Assembly (NCBI GenBank): GCA_007131285.1
Contig: SLQV01000194.1
Span: 1-47,580, forward strand
DNA: 47,580 bases
Reading direction: 5' to 3'
Source of the DNA: Myxococcales bacterium
GTDB lineage: Bacteria > Myxococcota_A > Polyangia > Polyangiales > SLQV01
Position 1 is the stretch's first letter; every line of letters begins with the position of its first letter. This document shows, in pieces, positions 16,681 through 25,628 of this stretch. A model generated the notes under the pieces. It saw only the letters and a list, made by a program, of their open reading frames with translations, searched no databases and was not told where the DNA came from. Made by a program: the position numbers and the translations under genes.

Positions 16681-16783
16681 CGACGGAAGCCGTGCCTACA
16701 TAAATGTGAGCTTTTTGTGACAAGCGAACGTAGGACCGTAGCGCATCAACTTTATGCTGAAGCCCACTAAAGGAGTTCAAAGC

Positions 16784-18034
16784 GTGTATGATATCGCGGT
16801 TGTGATTGGGCGGTTCCAGCCGCTTCACTTCGGGCACGAGGCCCTTCTGGAGCGTGCGCTTGCGGTCGGGCGTGAGGTGGTTGTTCTGGTGGGGTCGGCG
16901 CATCAAGCGCCGAGTCCCCGCAATCCATTTTCCTTCGCGGATCGAGCAGCGATGCTCACGGCTTCGGTGCCGGCGCCGGAGCGGCATAGGCTGCATCTTC
17001 TGCCGTTGCGCGACTACTACGACCTCGCGCGTTGGGCCCGAGCGGCAATCCGGGCTGTGGGCGGGTTAAGCGCTCCGGTCCCGGCCGTTTCTGATACCGG
17101 GTCGGGCACCGACGTGGGTCCTGCACCTGCGGTGGTCCTTGTGAGTCACTCGAAGGATGTGAGCGCAGACTACCGCGATATCTTTCCGACTTGGGCGCAC
17201 GAAAGCGTCCCTGCGCTGAAACTGGCATCCGGCGTGTTCGCCGCGACCCGGGCGGTGGCTCCGGAGCCACCGCCGGTGGCCACTCGCGCTGCCCCCCAAC
17301 GATCTGACGCGAGTACCGAGGCGCCGAGTGGTATACGTCGCATCGATGCCAGCTGGGTCCGTGAGCAGCTCTTCGCAGCGGCGCCCTGGCTCGCCAGAGG
17401 TGCGTTGACGCCCGAGCAAGCGCTTCTTCCTTTCGAGACGGTGTGTTCCCCCGGGGTTCTACGCCAGCTGGAATCATGGCTCGGAACAGAAGCTTTCCAA
17501 CGCGTTGCAGCGGACGCACGTGCCTTGCGCGCCTATCGGGACGCGTGGGCAAACGCACCCTACGCACCGGTGTTTGTGACCACCGACGTACTAGTCACTT
17601 CCGGCGGCCACGTCCTGCTTGTCTCCCGGGGCAAGTCTCCCGGGCGCGGCCTGCTCGCATTGCCTGGGGGCTTTTTGGAGCAGGGGGAAAGGCTCTTCGC
17701 CAGCGCCTGTCGCGAGGTTCACGAGGAGACTGGACTGCGCCTGACCGCTGCCAGTGCGCGGCGTTGCCTCCGCGCTTCGCATATTTTCGATCACCCTCAG
17801 CGCAGCCAACGTGGTCGCACTATCACTCACGTCTTTCACCTCGCGCTTGATGCTGAAGCGCACCAGGCGCTCGCAACGCCACCTGGCGGCTTGCCCGCCG
17901 TTGCCGCCGGTGACGATGCCGCGGAGGCCTGGTGGTGTCCCAAGTGCCACCTTGTCGGCTTAGAAGACCGATTTTTTGAAGATCATTTCATTATCCTCGA
18001 CCACTTTCTCTCTCTCCTAGGCCTCAATGCCTAA
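16784..18034 (+). CDS. Bifunctional NMN adenylyltransferase / Nudix hydrolase
   Basis: GTG 16784 is preferred over ATG 16754 because AGGAG (16771-16775) sits eight bases before it and the domain starts immediately (YDIAVVIGRFQPLHFGH). Residues 1-130 are a NadM-type nucleotidyltransferase: GRFQPLHFGH contains the HxGH ATP-binding motif (His15, His18), and SHSKDVSADYRDIFPTW is a family signature. The C-terminal 170 residues are a Nudix domain with GGFLEQGERLFASACREVHEETGL. Together they would make NAD from NMN and ATP and hydrolyse ADP-ribose-like nucleotides, as in cyanobacterial slr0787. Unusually, about 45 Pro/Ala/Arg-rich residues separate FPTW from the expected ISxTxIR-like motif (here RIDASWVRE). 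Confidence 0.88.
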   Translation: MYDIAVVIGRFQPLHFGHEALLERALAVGREVVVLVGSAHQAPSPRNPFSFADRAAMLTASVPAPERHRLHLLPLRDYYDLARWARAAIRAVGGLSAPVPAVSDTGSGTDVGPAPAVVLVSHSKDVSADYRDIFPTWAHESVPALKLASGVFAATRAVAPEPPPVATRAAPQRSDASTEAPSGIRRIDASWVREQLFAAAPWLARGALTPEQALLPFETVCSPGVLRQLESWLGTEAFQRVAADARALRAYRDAWANAPYAPVFVTTDVLVTSGGHVLLVSRGKSPGRGLLALPGGFLEQGERLFASACREVHEETGLRLTAASARRCLRASHIFDHPQRSQRGRTITHVFHLALDAEAHQALATPPGGLPAVAAGDDAAEAWWCPKCHLVGLEDRFFEDHFIILDHFLSLLGLNA

Positions 18035-18230
18035 GCGTGACGAGTGGGGCCACACACCTGGGTCAAACCGAAACCGCACGGCACGAAGGCTTGCATGTCT
18101 GCTTGATGCCCGGGAAAACGCATTTGACGTGGGCGTTCCCGATACGCGCATGCTGTCGTCTGAGTCGTGCAGGAACGCGAATCTGAGTACGCGGAATGGG
18201 GCCCTCTATGCTAGCCTATTCCTCCGCGCT

Positions 18231-19067
18231 ATGTTGCGACGCTTGATGCACGCCTGGGCCCTTGGGCCAATTATCGCCCTGGGCGCGGGGGGATGCGTTG
18301 TCACTTACGCGCCGGTGGCCGCCCCCGATGTGCGACTGGTTGCCCGGGATGCACGGTTGGCGCCGGCGCCCGAGTCCGCTGCGACGGGCGGCGACGCGCC
18401 CGCCCGCCCTGCGCGCGCGCGTGCGGGTACGCGTCGGCAACGCGCTAAGCCCCGTGCCAAATCCCGAGAGTGGGGCGTAAGTGCGGCGTACCGCAAGATG
18501 CGAACGCACTGGCACCGGCCGGCGTCCGAAGCCGCCCGCGAGGCGTGGCTTGCCGAAGCGCCGCCGCCGCTTGTGCTGGTGCAGGCCGGCACGGGTGAGC
18601 GCTTCGTACTCGTTCCCGACGATGAGGAGGGAACCTTCTCAGGCATTGCTCTCGATCTCGCCGAAGAAGCCTTCGGCTTTCGCCGAACTGAAAAAACCAA
18701 GCCGGTCTCGCCTAGGCTACTCAGCCTACTCTACCGGACAGCACGACATTTTGAAGCGCCGTGGATAACCTTGGTGAGTGGCTACCGTCCGGGGCGCAAT
18801 GGCAGTCGCCACACCCACGGCAATGCTGCCGATATCGTGTTGCCTGGCGTCCGGAACACCCAGCTTGCCGCTTACCTGCGGCGCATTGGTTTTGTGGGAG
18901 TGGGCATCTATCCTAAGAGCGGCTTTGTCCACCTTGATGTCCGCGATGCCAGTTACTTCTGGATCGACCGCTCGCCGCCCGGCCGCCGCCAGCGCCTCCG
19001 CCAGATACTCCCGGACCTTGCCAAAGCGATGGATAAAGCTGCCCGCGCCCGCGGCGAGCGCCCCTGA
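18231..19067 (+). CDS. M15/DUF882-type peptidase-like lipoprotein
   Basis: The ATG at 18231 gives a hydrophobic leader ending in GAGGC (Cys22, possible lipobox); the track start at 18027 would overlap nadM/Nudix and bury the leader. An Arg/Pro/Ala-rich linker (about 30-85) precedes the C-terminal domain, where SRHTHGNAADI (His194, Asp201) and GFVHLDVRD (His234, Asp236) form the metal-binding motifs of M15A/YcbK-like (DUF882) enzymes, which are related to D-Ala-D-Ala carboxypeptidases. It probably acts on peptidoglycan in the periplasm. It follows the Nudix gene by about 200 bases. The substrate is inferred. Confidence 0.8.
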   Translation: MLRRLMHAWALGPIIALGAGGCVVTYAPVAAPDVRLVARDARLAPAPESAATGGDAPARPARARAGTRRQRAKPRAKSREWGVSAAYRKMRTHWHRPASEAAREAWLAEAPPPLVLVQAGTGERFVLVPDDEEGTFSGIALDLAEEAFGFRRTEKTKPVSPRLLSLLYRTARHFEAPWITLVSGYRPGRNGSRHTHGNAADIVLPGVRNTQLAAYLRRIGFVGVGIYPKSGFVHLDVRDASYFWIDRSPPGRRQRLRQILPDLAKAMDKAARARGERP

Positions 19068-19116
19068 CCAGACACGCATGCCCCGAATCCCACATCCCAG
19101 GCAGTGTCGCACGGGG

Positions 19117-19221
19117 CGCGGGGCGCGCGGCCTCGGCGGGGGTTCCTGGGGGGACCCCACATTTTGGTTCTCCGCAAAGCGGAGGGCTTAAATGTGGGGG
19201 GCGCCAAAGGGCACGCCAGCG
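19117..19221 (+). repeat. Palindromic intergenic repeat R, copy 2
   Basis: CCCCACATTT (19155-19164) and AAATGTGGGG (19190-19199) form the outer stem, with an inner hairpin CTCCGC-AAA-GCGGAG (19170-19184). The flanks GGGGGGACCCCACA and TGTGGGGGGCGCC align with copy 3 at 47480-47533, where the stem letters differ but pairing is kept. It lies between the convergent M15 and TraB genes. Confidence 0.8.
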
Positions 19222-19324
19222 TGCCCGGGCCGCCGCAGAGGCCGCACGCCCCGCGCCCCTCCCGCTCCGCCACCTCGAGACCGAGCAGCCGCCGGTCGAT
19301 GCCGGTTGTCGCTAGCGCGTCAGC

Positions 19325-20491
19325 TCAGAGAAGGGTCAAAATCCAGGTCGCGCCCACCCAGGCGCCGACGCTCGACCCAACCCCCGCCGCCAGCGCGACA
19401 AGCATCACTCGCGTGACCTTGTTCGCGTAGACGCCCTTGAGCGAGAGCATGGCTTCGGGAATGCCCTCACAGTCAGCGACTTTGGGCTTCCGCTGCCAGG
19501 CCTCGATGAGGCCGGCGAAGATACCCACGCCAATGGTCGGGTTGAGCGAGGTTATCGGCGAGCCGACGAGCGACACGAAAACAGTGAGGGGTTTGGCGCC
19601 GGCAAGTGCGGTGAAAAGCGCCGCAAACACCGCGTTGGGCAACACCCACGCCAGCAGCATCTCCTGCAAGCCTTGGCCTTGATGCTTGTAGTAGCCCCAA
19701 CCGAACGCGGCGAGAATCGCCAAAGGCGCCACCCACTTGACGATGCGCCACAGCATGCCGGGCCCGGGTATCTCCTCCAGGGAGGCGTAGTCCGCCCGGA
19801 CGCCCTGATGGGTGAGCATGCCTTGCACGTGCGCCGCGCCGACGATGGCGACGATGCGTCGCCCCGGGGCCTCTTCGATCTTCGACATCAAGTAGCGGTC
19901 GCGTTCGTCGATGAGCGGCCCCTTGACCTCGGGCATTGCCTTGGCGAAGGCCTGCATCGCCTCGTTGATGTGGTCTCGCTCCTTCAGCTTCTCGATGTCT
20001 TCGGCGGAGATGGATTCCCGAACAAAAAGCCCGCCGAGCAGGGCAGAGAGCGTCTTGGCCTTGCCAAAAAAGCCTAAGTTGGCCCAGGTGCGCTTCAGGG
20101 TCGCCTGCACCGGCCGGTCCGCAAGGACAAGGTTTCGGTCCCCTTCCCGCGCCAGCTTCACCCCTTCGCGCATCTCAGCACCGGGCTCAATGCCCAGTTC
20201 GTTGGCGATGCGCCGCTGAAAGGTCGAGAGCGCAAGACTGGAAAAAAGGTAGAGCACCTTTTGCTCGCGGATGACCTGGAAGATGTCGAGATTGCGCCAG
20301 TGCGTCGGGTCTTCAAGGGCGGTCAGGCGCATCTGGTCGAGTTCGACGCAGATGGTGTCGGGCTGAACTGCCGCCACCAGCGCCTGCACGTCTTCCACGC
20401 TGCGTTGGCTGACATGCGCGGTCCCTAGCAGGTAGATCTCTCGCCCATCTTCGAGCTCGAGCTTGGTTGTCGCTGACGGCAAAGCTTCCAC
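19325..20491 (-). CDS. TraB/PrgY family membrane protein
   Basis: A 388-residue TraB/PrgY (GumN-superfamily related) protein. The N-terminal domain begins with the family motif LLGTAHVSQRSVEDV and contains VCVELD-like ICVELDQMR, with a second conserved GAAHVQGM at about residue 220. The C-terminal third has about four membrane segments (APLAILAAFGWGYY, VLPNAVFAALFTALAGA, TIGVGIFAGLIEA, VMLVALAAGVGSSVGAW). Family members include the enterococcal pheromone-shutdown protein PrgY; the conserved His/Glu residues suggest a metal-dependent peptidase-like core, but the role in most bacteria is unknown. The GTG start at 20491 lacks a strong ribosome binding site. Confidence 0.85.
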   Translation of the reverse strand: MEALPSATTKLELEDGREIYLLGTAHVSQRSVEDVQALVAAVQPDTICVELDQMRLTALEDPTHWRNLDIFQVIREQKVLYLFSSLALSTFQRRIANELGIEPGAEMREGVKLAREGDRNLVLADRPVQATLKRTWANLGFFGKAKTLSALLGGLFVRESISAEDIEKLKERDHINEAMQAFAKAMPEVKGPLIDERDRYLMSKIEEAPGRRIVAIVGAAHVQGMLTHQGVRADYASLEEIPGPGMLWRIVKWVAPLAILAAFGWGYYKHQGQGLQEMLLAWVLPNAVFAALFTALAGAKPLTVFVSLVGSPITSLNPTIGVGIFAGLIEAWQRKPKVADCEGIPEAMLSLKGVYANKVTRVMLVALAAGVGSSVGAWVGATWILTLL

Positions 20492-20548
20492 AGGGCACGC
20501 AGGCTAACCCACTTGCACGACGAGTGGTAGCTCGGCGCGTGGCATGTC

Positions 20549-22024
20549 TCAGTAGCGCAGCTCAAGGCGCGTCGTCGTCACAAACTCCGCGGAACGCCTC
20601 GCCCCCGCTGCTGCGCCGCCATTCGGGAAAATCCATTCGACATCCGTCTGCAACTCAAGATGGCGGTTGAGGTGCCACTGAAAACTGGATGCAAACCCGC
20701 GTGCCCGCGTTACCGAACGTTCCGGGTCGGCGAGCAAGGGAAAAGCATTCGAACCGATGTGCAGCTCCTGGTACCGCAGCGAGATCGTGGCGCCACCCCA
20801 GTCGCCTTTCGCGGGCGCGAAGGGCCGGGTTGGTGTCACACCAAAGAAGGTGTTCTCGTCGTCGGGATTAAGGCTCATGCTGGCGAAGATCTGCCAGGCC
20901 TGATTGGCGATGGTGCCGCTAGCCCGCGTTCCGTCGTCACTCGTCTTCGACACGCGCTGCGCTGACCGCATCCATTCGAAGAACGCCCGAAACTGCCGAT
21001 GTTGCCAGTGGGCCTGCACCGACTGTCGGTCGCGCTGGCCTGCGGCTACGACGCTGCCGTCATCATCGTCAAGCAAGGCAAAAAGCCGTGGGCCTGCCAG
21101 GCGACCGCCCCGGGTTTGGCTGCGAATCGCACTCACCCTGGGGTCGTTTTCATCCCCGGACTCTCTGCCGATGGTCCAAGAGAAACCTACGCCGAAATGC
21201 TTCAGCGCGGTCAAGTCGGGCATCAGACGAAAGGGCTGCACGTAGACCCGGCCCGCAAAGTCCGGCGACGCGCTTAAGCTGAAGTCGACGCTCATGTCAG
21301 GCGCGCCGCTGACCGCAGCGACCTCATAAGAGAAGAGCCCGTCTTGCGTTTGACCCTAGACGAAGATGCCTAAGTCTCGGTTCGGTGCGAGCGCCGTGGG
21401 CCAGCCGCGTTCGACAAAGGGCAGCGCATACGCGCGAGATCGACGTTCGAGGCCGAAGGGCGACTTGAATCCGCCGATACGCAAGTTGAACTCATGAATC
21501 GGCCGCCAATCCAGGTGGAAGTCGTAGGGCTGAAGCGGGTCGATAAGCGTGTCGAACATCACGCGATATTCGAATTTGCCAAAGAAGCGTCCGTCGATCG
21601 TGACCCGCGTGCGGCGCAAAAACATGCCGTACTCGCTGCCCCCATCCGGGTTCGCGCTTGTGTAGCGCGAATCGATGTGTGTGAAGCCGGCAAGGCGCAG
21701 AACAAAAGCGCGGTCGGCTGTGCCCGCCCAAAAACCGAGACCGTCGAAAATACCCAGGTTCTCCGGATACATGCCGGGCAACGTCTCCCGCGCCGACGGT
21801 CCGACGCGCGGGCGCAGCAAGGGTGCGACGTTAACCTCTTGCTCACCGTCCGCGTCCTCGTCCCCCACATCAGCGGAGCCGCCCAGCCAAGCGGGACGCT
21901 GAAGAATCAAGCGTTCCGGAGGCGCCGGCAGCTCCTCTGGGGTGTCGGCGCTAGCGCTGCTAGCCAACGTCCAAAGGCCACCGAGTACAAGTGCGGACCA
22001 AGATCTGAACCAACTCCGACTCAA
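20549..22024 (-). pseudogene. Porin O/P-type gene interrupted by one in-frame TAG
   Basis: Reading on the minus strand from TTG 22024 to the stop at 20549 gives exactly 492 codons, the same length as the neighbour at 22210-23685, with no indel. The only defect is TAG at 21356-21358, codon 223, where the paralogue has TAC (Tyr223). Both halves (track ORFs 21356..22024 and 20549..21295) align closely with the paralogue, including DGRFFGKFEYRVMFD, NTFFGVTPTRPFAP and the terminal RLELRY. The product would be a phosphate-selective porin O/P-type barrel. Intact reading on both sides suggests a very recent nonsense mutation, suppression, or a sequencing error. Confidence 0.85.
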
Positions 22025-22154
22025 GCTCCGCTCCGTAGCGCCGCAGTCTCGCGCATGTTCCTAGATCTGGAACCAACGCGCTGAGACTCGCCCCGTTCAC
22101 TTGCTGCGCGCACTACGGCTAGCTGAATGACCTGCGCCTTGGGATGGTTGCCAT

Positions 22155-22194
22155 GATGTGGCTCTATGATGTGACGGGTCATTCGAGGGCACTT
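22155..22194 (-). promoter_or_regulatory. Conserved element upstream of the interrupted porin gene
   Basis: This 40-base block matches 23855-23894, upstream of the intact porin, at 33 of 40 positions with no gap. It lies about 130 bases before the TTG start. Duplication with the gene explains its origin; retention of the CGAGGGCACTT and GTGAC blocks hints at a binding site. Confidence 0.5.
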
Positions 22195-22209
22195 CCTGCG
22201 TGCTGCGCC

Positions 22210-23685
22210 TCAGTAGCGCAGCTCGATACGCGTCATCGCCGAAAACTCCGTTGCCTTGTTCGCGCCGCCAGCGGCCCCGCCGCGGGGAAAGATCCACTCG
22301 AAGTCTGTCTGGAGCTCAAGGTGCCGGTTGATGTGCCACTGGAAGCTTGAAGCCACAGCGCGCGCGAGGGTGACCGAGTTTGCGGGGTCAGCGAATATGG
22401 GAAACGCGTTTGAGTCGATATGCAGCTCTTGGTAGCGCAGGGATACGGTCCCGCCGCCCCAGTCGCCTTTCGCTGGCGCGAAGGGCCGCGTCGGTGTGAC
22501 ACCGAAGAAGGTGTTCTCGTCGTCGGGATTGAGACTCACGCTGCCCACAATCTGCCATGCCTGGTTGGCGATAGTGCCGCTCGCCAGCGTTCCGCTTTCA
22601 TCGATTTTTGCCACGCGCTGCGCTGACCGCACCCACTCGAAAAAGGCATTAAATTGACGATGGTGCCAGTGCGCTTGCACGGACTGTCGGTCGCGTTGTC
22701 CCGCGGCGACTACGCTCGCCTCGTCGTCGTTGATGAGCTGAAAGAGACGTTGACCCGCAAAGCGCGAGCGCCTTGCTTGGGATCGTGTGGCCGTCATGCG
22801 GGGGTCGTTCGCGTCACCAAACTCTTTGCCGAGTGTCCATGAGAAACCCACGCCGAAGTACTTGAGTGCCGTCAGCTCCGGCAACAATCGAAAAGGCTGC
22901 ACGTAGATGCGGCCTGCAAAATCGGGTGTTTGGCTAAGGCTGAAGTCGACTTCAATGTCCGGTGCACCGCTAACGGCCGCCAATTCGTAAGAGAAGAACC
23001 CGTTTTGGGTCTGACCGTAGGTGAAAATGCCAAGCTCTCGGTTCGGCGCGAGGGACGTCGGGAATCCGCGTTCAATGAAGAGCAGTGCGTAGGAACGTGC
23101 GCGGCGCTCAAGGCCGAAAGGTGATTTGAATCCACCGATACGCACGTTGAACTCGTGGATCGGTCGCCAGTCTAAGTGAAAATCGTAGGGTTGGAGCGGG
23201 TCGATAAGGTTGTCGAACATCACGCGATATTCGAAGTTGCCAAGGAAGCGTCCATCAATCGTAATGCGTGCGCGCCGCCAAAACATGGCGTACTCGCTGC
23301 CGCCATCTGCGCTTTCGCTGGTGTAGCGAGAATCCAGGTGACCGAAGCCGCTTATGCGAAGTACGTAGGCCCTGTCTGCCGTGCCAGCCCAAAAGCCGAG
23401 CCCGTCGTAGATGCCGAGATTCTCGGGATACATGCCCGGCAGCGTCTCGCGTTTGGTCGCTTTAGAGCCCGGGCGCAAGACGGGAACGCCATCCTTGTTG
23501 GGCGTGCGCGCGGCGTCCTCATCGCCATCATCCGCCGAGCCACCCAGCCAAGCGGGGCGCTGCAGGATTAGGCGCTCCGGAGGCATGGGGAGTTCCGCAG
23601 GCTCCTCGGCGCGGCCGCGACTCTCCCACAGCGCTACAACGCTGAGCATGAGCACCGCGGCCGACTTCGGCACAACCCCGTTCAA
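22210..23685 (-). CDS. Phosphate-selective porin O/P-type outer-membrane protein
   Basis: A 491-residue trimeric-porin-type barrel. After a leader of about 26 residues (VLMLSVVALWESRGRA) and an acidic linker, the barrel shows the OprP/OprO family pattern: DGRFLGNFEYRVMFDNLIDPLQPYDFHLDWRP, RIGGFKSPFGLER, and alternating strands up to the terminal aromatic LRY, as expected for outer-membrane assembly. The TTG start at 23685 is preceded by CGGAG and matches the start of the duplicate gene. Substrate specificity is not proven by homology, and no pst/pho gene is in the window. It is a tandem duplicate of the amber-interrupted gene downstream. Confidence 0.87.
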   Translation of the reverse strand: MNGVVPKSAAVLMLSVVALWESRGRAEEPAELPMPPERLILQRPAWLGGSADDGDEDAARTPNKDGVPVLRPGSKATKRETLPGMYPENLGIYDGLGFWAGTADRAYVLRISGFGHLDSRYTSESADGGSEYAMFWRRARITIDGRFLGNFEYRVMFDNLIDPLQPYDFHLDWRPIHEFNVRIGGFKSPFGLERRARSYALLFIERGFPTSLAPNRELGIFTYGQTQNGFFSYELAAVSGAPDIEVDFSLSQTPDFAGRIYVQPFRLLPELTALKYFGVGFSWTLGKEFGDANDPRMTATRSQARRSRFAGQRLFQLINDDEASVVAAGQRDRQSVQAHWHHRQFNAFFEWVRSAQRVAKIDESGTLASGTIANQAWQIVGSVSLNPDDENTFFGVTPTRPFAPAKGDWGGGTVSLRYQELHIDSNAFPIFADPANSVTLARAVASSFQWHINRHLELQTDFEWIFPRGGAAGGANKATEFSAMTRIELRY

Positions 23686-24174
23686 GCCGCGCTCCGTGAA
23701 GGCGCCGTCTGCCTCAGCTTTCCGTCAATGGCGGTCAATAGCCTGGCGTTGATAGCTGGGCCTTGGGCCCGCCCTCCTCCTGCTAACTGAGCAAGCCGCC
23801 CAGGCGCGCACGACTTGCAGGGGAGTAGTGCATGCGTCGCGGATGGGAAGGTGCGATGCGGCTCTGTAAGGTGACAGATCATGCGAGGGCACTTGGTCCG
23901 AGCGCTTGGTACGCCCGGTGCGCGAGGCAAGGGTTGCTCGAGAGGTGCGAAACCGGCCTGGGTGGCGTAAAGTCAGCCAAAAATGCGTTAATGCGCCTCC
24001 AGCATGCAGAAAGACACAGGCAACCGCAAGGTTTTCTTGCGCGGCACCCACTTGCTACCCCGTGGGTGCATGGGCTGTCCGGAAGGACGGTTTATCTTGG
24101 CCTCAAGCGCATATCGTGGGAATAGGGTGGACGTTGTGTTCGCATTTCGCCCCCTGACCGCACCTCGATGCTCC
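23686..24174. other. Divergent intergenic region between porin and barrel genes
   Basis: About 490 bases. It holds the conserved porin upstream element (23855-23894) and should contain promoters for both directions. The track ORF from 24004 reads through part of it, but its first 57 residues look noncoding. Confidence 0.4.
23855..23894 (-). promoter_or_regulatory. Conserved element upstream of the intact porin gene
   Basis: Partner of 22155-22194. On the minus strand it contains CTGTCAC followed by CTTACAGAGCC. The first half resembles one half-site of the enterobacterial PhoB box, but the second half-site is absent, so PhoB control is only a suggestion. Confidence 0.5.
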
Positions 24175-25404
24175 ATGAGTTTGTCCTCCTTCGCGCCACC
24201 CTGGTTCGCGGAGCGCGCGCTTCAGTCTGTCACCGGGGCCGCCGCCGTTGCGCTGGCGTTTTTGGCTCTTTCCTTGGTCGTGTCCCAAGCGGTCGCCGAC
24301 GAAGAGATGCCAGCCGGCGCGATCACGATGCCGGAGGCAAAGAGTGAGTTCGCTTCTAAGCCTGCCGAGCGCACGCTCCACGCCCGGCGCAAGCTTCTCC
24401 ACAATACCTGGGAGGGGCCAAGCGGTGGCTTGCGTATCGTCGACGCGAGCGGCGGCGCAACCGGCACATACCGCGTCATGCTCGGCGTTAAGCTCTTTGG
24501 CGTCAACGACTGGCTTGAACCTGAAGCGCACCATTTTCACGCGGGCACCGTCCTCGCGCTGGCGTGGACGCCGTTGGATTTTCTCGAGGTTTTTTCAACC
24601 ACGACGACGTGGCGCGACTCCATCTATGCTGTCGACCGTTCCTTTTTTCAGGTTCTCGGCGACACGCGCCTCGGCGCCAAGGGATATGTGCGTCCCCTGC
24701 CGTGGCTCACCGCTGGAGGCGACGTTACCCTCAAGGTGCCGTTTAATACGCTTGTCGATCTGAAGCAGACGGGCCGGAGCATGAGCTACAACCTTCGCGG
24801 CAACGTCAGCGTCGACTTGCGCGAGCTAGACCACCGCGCCTCCGTACCCTTCATCGGGCGCCTGAACGTGGGCTATTGGTTCGACAACTCGGCTAACCTG
24901 GTCTCGCGTCTGGAACGCGCCCGCTACGCGGAACTGGGTGCAGATGCGGACCCGGCCGTGCTGCCACCAGGCGAGGAAGACCGACACTTGCTCTCGCCCG
25001 GCGAGCGCTATGCGTTGCAAGTGAACCGCACCGATCGCGTTGTCATCGGTCTGGGTACAGAAATCCCAATGGATGTGCAGGAGATCGCCACGACCTTCAG
25101 CCTGATCACCGAGTGGACCCTCGAACTCCCGGTCAATCGCCAGGGTTTCTCCTGCCCTGAAGGGCCAGGTGGCAACAGCCCAAGCTGCAACGCCGGCGGC
25201 ATGGTTCAGCGCCAGGCACTCACCGTTGGCCTGCGCGTCCTACCGCCTCTGCCAGGCCTGAGCTTATCGCTAGCGACCGATATCGGCCTCGCCGGCACGG
25301 GTCCGGGCGTGCACGCATTCCACGCCCAGGCGCCCTATGCCGTTCTCCTGGGCATCGGCTACAGCTTCGACCCCCGCACCCAACGGCCCAAAGCCTCCAA
25401 ATAA
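24175..25404 (+). CDS. Predicted outer-membrane beta-barrel protein, unknown function
   Basis: The ATG at 24175 is selected because it begins a Sec leader (LQSVTGAAAVALAFLALSLVVSQAVAD, cleavage near residue 41); the upstream frame to 24004 has shadow-like composition. The mature protein alternates polar and aromatic/glycine strands (GTVLALAWTPLDFLEVFSTTTTWRD, LTAGGDVTLKVPFNT, RASVPFIGRLNVGYWFD, ALTVGLRVLPPLPGLSLSLATDIGLAG, PYAVLLGIGYSFD). It resembles the barrel part of myxobacterial OmpA-like proteins but no OmpA peptidoglycan-binding domain follows. No pore specificity can be inferred. The gene is divergent from the porins. Confidence 0.72.
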   Translation: MSLSSFAPPWFAERALQSVTGAAAVALAFLALSLVVSQAVADEEMPAGAITMPEAKSEFASKPAERTLHARRKLLHNTWEGPSGGLRIVDASGGATGTYRVMLGVKLFGVNDWLEPEAHHFHAGTVLALAWTPLDFLEVFSTTTTWRDSIYAVDRSFFQVLGDTRLGAKGYVRPLPWLTAGGDVTLKVPFNTLVDLKQTGRSMSYNLRGNVSVDLRELDHRASVPFIGRLNVGYWFDNSANLVSRLERARYAELGADADPAVLPPGEEDRHLLSPGERYALQVNRTDRVVIGLGTEIPMDVQEIATTFSLITEWTLELPVNRQGFSCPEGPGGNSPSCNAGGMVQRQALTVGLRVLPPLPGLSLSLATDIGLAGTGPGVHAFHAQAPYAVLLGIGYSFDPRTQRPKASK

Positions 25405-25628
25405 CGCCTGCCGTGTCCACCGCTCAGTGCGCGTCGATTAAGCCTCGGCTTTGGCGCAATCTGCGCTCGCCCCTCAGCAACAATCCCTGCATTCATCAAC
25501 GCGATGTCCCAACGGGTGTCCTTGCATGGTCGCGCCCGTTGCCCGCCAGGCTCAACCCAGTACGAAGTGGGCGAAGCGCGCCACCCCGCGCCGCCGATCC
25601 GGTCCAAGTGGACCTGAGATCACCCGGC

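Noticed and set aside
20549-21295. A separate gene for the downstream porin half (track ORF starting MSVDFSLS)
   Set aside because: It is in frame with the upstream half, is missing a signal peptide, and aligns with residues after Tyr223 of the duplicate; it is the same gene after the TAG.
23855-23894. Pho box upstream of the porins
   Set aside because: Only one CTGTCAC half-site is present and it is changed to CCGTCAC in the second copy, so a PhoB site cannot be claimed.
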